From Camellia lanceoleosa (lineage: Eukaryota; Streptophyta; Magnoliopsida; Ericales; Theaceae): 64,000 bases of DNA. This document shows positions 57,778 to 64,000 of the stretch, piece after piece. The stretch lies in NCBI GenBank assembly GCA_025200525.1, contig CM045763.1, positions 85,898,131 to 85,962,130 of the forward strand, given 5' to 3'. A program made the position numbers and the translations under genes. The notes under the pieces are model-generated. The model did not search any database and was not told the origin of the DNA. It worked only from the letters and a program-made list of their open reading frames with translations. Numbering within the stretch: position 1 is the stretch's first letter; each line of letters begins with the position of its first letter.

Positions 57778-58198
57778 ACAAATTTACCTTAAAAGTATGA
57801 TTTGTAACCACGCTTTCTTAATTAAAAGTGTGTTTTGTAATAGTGCTTTCACTATTCATCAAATTTTTTGCTCCAAATAATGAAAACGTAATTTGTAATA
57901 ATATTTTAGCCTAATTTAAAAATTTTGTCCAAATTAAATCTAATTTAAGATTTAAAATAGTAATTTAGCTTATGAGAAAAGGCCTTTGTTTTGAATCTCT
58001 CCAGAATGTATACTAGCTACATTTCCAATCCTATGTTTTAACAATAATGGTAGAGGGTCTTAATTTTTGTGGTTCAAATGACTCGAATTTGTCAAAACGA
58101 TATCATTTTAAGTATAAAATAATATCAAAATTGTCAAGACGACGTTGTTTTAATAATTTTAAACTATTTAAACTACAAAAATTAAGATCTTCAAACAT

Positions 58199-58533
58199 TT
58201 TTCATGTTTTAAAGCCTGTCATCCGAGTAGATGGATTGAGACGTTTAACAACTCAACAAAAGTACTTAATGGATCAAAAAAACAAAAAAAACAAAATACT
58301 TTTGTAAGTATACTATCTACATTTCCAATCCTATGTTTTAAAGCCTCTGTCATCCGAATAGATGGAGTGAGACGTCTAACTACTCAACAAAAGTATTTTG
58401 TAATGGTTAAAAAAACCAAAAAACAGTACTTTGTAAGTATGCTAGCTACATTTCCAATCCTATGTTTTAAAGCCTCTGTCATCCGAATAGATGGATTGAG
58501 ACGTTTACCCACTCAACAAAAGTATTTTGTAAC
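58199..58533. repeat. Tandem triplicate of about 110-125 bp
   Basis: Three copies of a unit with 'catttccaatcctatgtttt', 'gcctctgtcatccgaataga' and 'actcaacaaaagta', beginning near 58015/58199, 58308 and 58433. The first is expanded by unrelated sequence. Confidence 0.75.
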
Positions 58534-58928
58534 TACTCAACAAAAGCAATCATGCTACGTAATTTGAAATCTTCGAGTTCGAATTTGACTTAAAATTAAA
58601 AAGAAGTCGTTTCGTCATTGTAGAACGGTAATTTCATTTTACCATAAGAATAGTTAATGAAAATTATCTTATTGATGAGAAAATTTTAATATATTTTATG
58701 AATAAAAAAATTCAAAATGATATTATTTTGAATTTTAAACCTATTCGAGTCGATTATTTTCGAGCTCCCAAATATTAGCCTAACAAAAGTACTTTGTAAG
58801 GGCAATCAACGTGCAACAGGTGGTTTTCGCCAATCAAAACCAAACATGTTTTCATTGCAATGCTTCTAAATAAAAGTCGATCCCCTACTTATGCAGCCCA
58901 ACATCTCTTGATTCTTTTAGGAATTTAT

Positions 58929-59257
58929 GGTCTTATTTGATTTGATTTTGAGAGATTAATTTTTAAAAAATATTTTAAGAAGAGAGTTTTAAATTTTTTA
59001 TAATTTGTTTAGTTGTATATTTTAAAAATAATTTTGGAGTTTGAGAGTTTGTGATAATTTGATATTTTGTTGCAATTGAATAGATGTATGTGAAATAAAA
59101 AGTGATTGAAAATGAGAAATGAGAAAAAAAAATAATTGATTGTTATGTAGGAGAGAGAAAGTGATTTTAAAACATTTTTGAGAAAAATTACAACCAAACA
59201 AAATTTCTAAAAATTTTCTCCAAAATTTTTTTTCCAACGCCAAACCAAACAAGACCT
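58929..59257. mobile_element. MITE-like element near copia 2
   Basis: 'tggtcttatttgatttg' at the left faces 'caaaccaaacaagacc' at the right as inverted ends. The inner parts are AT-rich and partly pair. Borders are approximate. Confidence 0.5.
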
Positions 59258-59645
59258 ACTACGTGTCTTGTTTTGATTTTTAAAAATTGTTTTTTAAATG
59301 ATTTTTTTGTTTATGTTTAGTGAATTTTAAAAAAAATATTTTAGTTACTTTTTTATATATTTTTTAATTGTACTTAATCTAAATATATCTAAAAAATAAA
59401 ATAAATTGATTAAAATATTTTTAAAAAGTAACTAAAAACAAATGAAAATTTGAATAAATTTTTTTGTATACTTTTGTCCGTATTTTCTTTTGTTTTTAGT
59501 GATTTTTTTTTAAACCTTTTAGATGAATTTAATCTTGATGTATTTACAAGCTAACAAAATGTAATTAAAATATGAAAAAAGTTCAATAAAAATAAACGAA
59601 AACTTGTTTAAAAATTCAAACTAAAGTAAAATTTATATTTTTAAG

Positions 59646-60772
59646 TGTTGTACAAATTGTGCAATTAAACAAAATAAAAAAAACAGATTCATATTTAATA
59701 AATTACAATACAGAACAAGAAAACATGCTGAAAATTACAATTAGATTGAACAAAAATACATAACAAGATAAAACGAAGAAAAAATAGCAAACCGAAGGTT
59801 GTGTGGTACCACGGTCTTCTTAAAATAGATTTCCCGCCTCACCGTGGGTGGTGAAGGTATATCGGCGTTTGTCTCTCAAAATACAACGATATAGACCTGT
59901 TAACGCAAAAGCACCTTCTGTTTAGCTCCGGCAAATTGACATCGACAGCATTCTCTTACATAGGAAGAATATATCATGGAGTAGCCTGACTATAATTTGA
60001 GAGCAAAAATTTTTGTGTGTTGAAACCAAGATTACCTTTTTTTATACACAATGGAGGAGAGAAGAGAAGCCTCCAGCCATAAAGGCTGGCAACAAATGCA
60101 GCCCATTACTCCTACAAAACTGATAGAGTAATGCACAAAACTAATAGGGAATAAGTGTGTGAGTTACACACTCTATACACACATGTGGAATAAAACACAC
60201 TCTGTAGCCACCAAACAAACCTGACCAAAAAAGATTAGGTTGGTGAACCACCAATCTAGCCCAGCCCATTCCAGTAAGCCTCAAGCCTTAAGCCCCAGAT
60301 CCACGATCCACGACCCACGGATCACGAACTCGGACCCGGTTAGGTCCGGTCCGATCCGGTAGGCAACGCTTGCGCGCATGTATAACAATTTTTACATAAC
60401 CAACTTGGACCATAATTTTGGCCCAAGCCCATCCTTGAAGCATCCATAACTCCCTTCTTTCGGAAAATTTGGATGACCCAAAGGGCTCATGCCCTTATCA
60501 AAATCTTGAGGTTTAAATACCAATAAATGCTTTCCTCTATAATTAATGTGAGATTGGTAGTTATACACAATTCTCAATACCTCATTCATGGTGTCAACTT
60601 TATTAGACGGTTTATCATTCAATTCTCAATGATTTTTTGTCATTTTTTTTTGGTCTGGTGTAAAGATCTTGTTACAAAGAATCTAATAAACCCATTTGAT
60701 TCCACCTCAATCAATGGTTGAGACTTACTTTAATTTCACATTAAAGTCACCATAAAACCATTTTTTCCAACA
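59646..60772 (-). repeat. 3' LTR of copia 2 (1127 bp)
   Basis: Element-sense start TGTTGGAAAAA at 60772, end ACAACA at 59646. Longer than the copia 1 LTR, partly through a GC-richer block at about 60160-60400 that copia 1 lacks. Element-sense GTGAAGGAT just before 60773 is a plausible short polypurine tract. Confidence 0.75.
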
Positions 60773-61330
60773 ATCCTTCACAGGAATAAAAATTGACCAA
60801 ATAAAGAAAATGGACAACATTTACAACAAAGACTCGGAGAAAGTGCACACAGAGTAACCATGTATCAGAAAAAGTAGCTATTGGCCTTGACCCTTTCGTA
60901 GAGAAAGTGTATCGGATATACTGGCTGACCAGTGAATGTGATGTTTTGAAATGTTTTGTCGTTTGTGTAAATCAAGACAATAGACCTTACACAGGAGTTA
61001 GTTTAACTATTGTTCTTGTTCTCACTGGCATGTCCGGTATGGCCCTAGAACACTAACCTGGTTCAATGAGTGTTTTTAAAGAATTCGGCATTACCAATTC
61101 TTAAAGAAATGGCCCCACCTCACACTCACATAGGTGACCTATATAAGGTATCTTATTATACCACGGTTGATTATTCATATCGCTTAAGTCATTAAAAACA
61201 TTAGCTTAACCTTTCATCCCTACAGGGTATCACTGTACGGAGGAATGGACAAGAGGATTTACGTCTTCAGTGATTTTTCTGTGACACGTAGTTAGGTTAT
61301 CCTTTCGAACCTAGATCTTGGGATCTTCTA
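60773..61330 (-). other. Copia 2 sequence between RNase H and LTR
   Basis: Non-coding, matches copia 1 at 1-440 from about 60950 on. No gene is seen. Confidence 0.6.
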
Positions 61331-61771
61331 TCAACTAGGTTGGGTTTTTTGTTTTGGTAACATTATTAAAGGCCTTAACCCCATTCCTCTTAACGACGTT
61401 TCTACTAACTCTCGAGTTAACCCTTTGGTTAGCAGATCCACAATGTTGTCCTTAAACTTTACATAGTCTAGAGAGACAATTCCATTAGAGAGTAGTTGTC
61501 GTATGGAATTATGTCTAGGACATATATATCTAGACTTTCCATTATACGTATTATTTTGTGCCCATCCAATCATCGATTGGCTATTATAATGAATACAGAT
61601 GCATGGCATAGGTTTTGGCCAACGTGGAATATCTTCAACGAATTGACGAAACCATTCAGCTTCCTTAGTTGCTTTATCCAAAGTAATAAACTCAAATTCC
61701 ATCATTGATCTCGATACATACATTTGCTTGAAAGATTTCCAAAACATAGATGCCTCTCTGAAGGTAAACAC
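61331..61771 (-). pseudogene. Copia 2 RNase H
   Basis: Frame of 146 codons: MEFEFITLDKATKEAEWFRQ and KDNIVDLLTKGLTREL, homologous to 441-768, continuing upstream through SWKSFKQ-type coding (here FWKSFKQMYVSRSMM), which shows what the uninterrupted site looked like before the gypsy insertion in copia 1. The usual IADPLTKGL motif has become IVDLLTKGL, so the domain is altered as well as cut off from RT. Confidence 0.8.
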
Positions 61772-61915
61772 ATAACCATTAGTGGATTTGGAGTCTTTTA
61801 TATCAGATATCTAATTAGCGTCATTACGCTCTTCTAGTACCACTGGGTATCTGGTATAATGCAGTCCATAATCCCGGGTGTAGTGTAGATAACCTAACAT
61901 CCGCATAATGCCCCT

Positions 61916-62880
61916 CTAATGAGTAGTATTCAGATTACTCGTACATCTACTAAGACTGCTAATAGAGTAGGCTATATCCGGCCTTACACAACTCATCAGA
62001 TACATCAAACTTCTAATGATCCGAGAATATTCTAGCTGAGAGACACTCTTATTCTTGGTCAAATGTAGACTCACATTTACTGGTGTCCTAGACACACTCG
62101 TATCTGATTTAGCAAATTTCTCAAGTATTATCTCAACATTATGAGATTGTGAAAGTATAATACCACTAGATATTCTAGTAATCTTAATACCGGGAATTAC
62201 ATCTACAATGCCCATATCTTTTATGTCAAACTTAGAATTTAACAATCGTTTGGTAGTTTTAATCATTTCATCACTAATACCATTAGACACAAAACAACAT
62301 AACCTCTGTCAAATATTTTTGACATACACGCATTTATCACACTCATTGATTCTAAACCCATTTGACAACATAGCGTTGTCAAACTTCTCATGCCATTACT
62401 TAGGAACTTACTTCAAACCATATAATGACTTGACAAACTTATAGACTTTCTTATTTTGCCCTAGAGATGAAAACCCCTGAGGTTGCTTCATGTAGATTTC
62501 TTCATCTAAATCTCTATTTAAGAAGCTGTCTTTACATCCATTTGATATATCTTCGGACCACGTAAAGTGGCTATCACAATCACCATGCGAATGGATGTAA
62601 TCCTTGTCATAAGTAAATACGTATCAAAGTAATCCAAGCCTTCTCACTGCTTGTATCCTTTGATAACTAGCCTAGCTTTATACTTATCAATTGACTCATC
62701 CGCTTTCATCTTTCTTCTAAAGATCCACTTACTCCCTGGAGGTAAATCAACCAACTCACAAGTATGGTTTTGTAAGATAGAGTCAATCTCACTCTTAATT
62801 GCTTCTTTCCATAGGGGACTTTCAGATGAAATCACAGCTTTATGAAAAGTTCGAGGTTCTCCCTCTAACATATAAGTCAA
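61916..62880 (-). pseudogene. Copia 2 reverse transcriptase, YVDD deleted
   Basis: 62644-62880 encodes the RT start (SPLWKEAIKSEIDSILQNHT, KWIFRRKMKADESIDKYKAR); 61916-62290 encodes the end (SKFDIKDMGIVDVI, SQLEYSRIIRSLMYLMSC). Between them frames change at least twice. The segment that holds the catalytic YVDD in copia 1 is missing: sequence passes from the VLCL equivalent (about 62300) directly to SDEMIKTTK. Such an RT cannot polymerise. Confidence 0.82.
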
Positions 62881-63030
62881 GAAGTTCGGGCCAAAGGACT
62901 TAGAAGTCTTAGCTCTCTTACTTCTTCTTGGCTTATCTATTTCCTCATCTTGATCACTACCACTAGGATCATCTTCAAGTTCCTTTTTAGAACTTTGATT
63001 ATCTCCTCGAGTTCGGCTAGGAAATACGTC

Positions 63031-63578
63031 CTAAAAAAAAGACGCATTCCTTGACTCCATCATGGTATTCTTGTGTATATCTGAAATATTAGACTTGCGC
63101 ACATGAAACCTATATGCACTACTATTCTGTGCATAACCAATGAATATATAATCAACGATTTTCAGACCTATCCTAACCCGTTTGGGTGTAGGAATCACCA
63201 CTTTTGCAAGACACCCCCACATTCGCAGGAAATTATAAAAAGGCTCGTGCCCTTTCCATAATTCATATGAAGTCTTGTTCATTTTCTTCAGAGGTATTCC
63301 ATTTAGAATGTAATTCATGGATAAAATTGCTTTCCTCCTCTTTCAACAAAAAAAAAAAAAAAAAAAAAAAAAACAAGTTCTATGGCAACCCAGAACTTAT
63401 CAACATTACATTCATTATTTCCTTCAACGTCCTATTTTTCCGCTCAGTAACATTATTTGATTGGGGGAAATAAGGCATTGTAGTTTAGTGGAAAATTTCA
63501 GATTGAGCACAAATCTCAATAAAAGGTGATTTATATTCTCCACCACAATCACTTCTTAAAGCCTTGATCTTTCGGCTT
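63031..63578 (-). pseudogene. Copia 2 integrase, core and C-terminal parts
   Basis: 63031-63318 codes the C-terminal part: NKTSYELWKGHEPFYNFLRM, WGCLAKV, DYIFIGYAQNSSAYRF, ESRNASFF. 63370-63578 codes the catalytic end in other frames: SDCGGEY-like (second Asp) and NNVTERKNRTL (catalytic Glu). They are separated by a long A-run at about 63344-63372 that breaks the frame. Coding stops abruptly at 63579. Confidence 0.75.
63344..63372. repeat. A homopolymer in copia 2 integrase
   Basis: Run of about 28 A (T in coding sense) within integrase coding; microsatellite growth or a sequencing artefact. Confidence 0.9.
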
Positions 63579-64000
63579 TGTAATAACCCTGACCCCGATT
63601 AACGTCAATTGGTACTTAATTATGCCTAATAGCAATTAAGAAGAAATCTAGAATTTAATTTGCATATGTGTTGCGTGATTTATGAGTTTCTATCTGTTCA
63701 GTGTCGAAATATCTGTTCATGTTTTAATCTTTAATCTACGAATTGAAAGCTTTATCGGCACCCGGTTCCAAAATTTATTAGTGTTTTGGACTCGTTACAT
63801 TTTATGTGAATTTATGGTAGGTTCAATTAAAATTTGATTTGGAATGATTAAACTAGATTACATTAAGCTAATTGTCAAGGGTTGGACTTATTTACATTAG
63901 TGCCACTTAGTGTCCCACTTAGCCAACACAATTAGGAGCCTTATTACATTGAACATAAACATTTTCATCAGCTTATTCCCTTGCTATTGCTGATCAAGAG
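63579..64000 (+). mobile_element. Start of another LTR element inserted in copia 2
   Basis: Copia integrase coding ends exactly where TGTAATAACCCTGACCCCGA begins, a start typical of plant gypsy LTRs of the Tekay/Del type (TGTAACACCCC...). The remaining 420 bases are non-coding and unrelated to copia. The other end is outside the window, so neither the target duplication nor the orientation can be confirmed. Confidence 0.5.

Larger units (their letters stand above)
53566..57984. mobile_element. Foldback element with about 1-kb arms, interrupted by another
   Basis: The left arm (53566 to about 54500) is mirrored by a right arm in two pieces: about 54840-55444 and 57778-57984. The outermost parts pair ('gccaaattactat' with 'atagtaatttagc'; 'tttgatgaatagtgaaag' with 'ctttcactattcatcaaa'). 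The element 55445-57777 splits the right arm. The core near 54470-54830 repeats 'gctgaaaaaat' and 'gtacatttt' words. No coding capacity and no secure target duplication. Confidence 0.8.
59646..63578 (-). mobile_element. Ty1/copia retrotransposon 2, 5' part interrupted
   Basis: Same family and orientation as copia 1: 3' LTR 59646-60772, RNase H 61331-61771, RT remnants 61916-62880, integrase 63031-63578. The rest of integrase, gag and the 5' LTR lie beyond a probable new insertion at 63579. The coding is broken by several frameshifts and lacks the YVDD segment. Confidence 0.85.

Overview
This window is plant nuclear DNA, probably from a eudicot. It is AT-rich, contains one protein-coding host gene split into many small GT-AG exons by long introns, and is otherwise dominated by nested transposable elements. 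No bacterial, organellar, rRNA or CRISPR feature was seen.

Region 1 (1-32127) is one nest. A Ty1/copia element on the minus strand (copia 1) runs from the left window edge to an LTR ending at 32127. A large Ty3/gypsy element, 774-26785 on the plus strand, sits inside its RNase H coding region. The gypsy insertion is sharply defined: a 5-bp GATAT duplication (769-773 and 26786-26790), two LTRs of about 4.9 kb (774-5662, 21843-26785), ends TGTAGACG/CGTCTACA, a primer binding site at 5668 and a polypurine tract at 21830. Domain order is gag (badly broken), protease with a G-patch-like tail, reverse transcriptase, RNase H, a second RNase H and integrase. This order, the size and the LTR length fit the Tat/Ogre group.

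The most notable part is 14.3-21 kb, between integrase and the 3' LTR. It carries two genes in antisense. The first (16055 to 14766) is an intact reading frame with one 147-bp intron. The second (20445 to about 16817) has at least six exons and resembles plant mobile domain (PMD) proteins, but is broken by frameshifts and a stop. Its first intron is filled by a minisatellite. Both genes have a TATA box and share an almost identical GGCCGGCC-rich block upstream, and a related block lies in the LTR.

Region 2 (32128-59645) is host sequence. A CHY1-like 3-hydroxyisobutyryl-CoA hydrolase gene runs on the plus strand from 37132 to 50188: twelve exons, continuous phase, all recognisable catalytic motifs, C-terminal PKL. 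The exon for the first 30-40 residues is not visible, so the transposon nest may lie in an upstream intron or have cut off the 5' end. The introns and flanks carry many inverted-repeat elements: a 1.5-kb Mutator-like element with a 9-bp duplication, two Tourist-like elements with TTA duplications, and a foldback element (53566-57984) invaded by a second one (55445-57777, 9-bp duplication).

Region 3 (59646-64000) is a second, decayed copia element of the same family (copia 2, minus strand) that has lost its YVDD motif. It appears to be interrupted at 63579 by the start of another LTR element that continues past the window.
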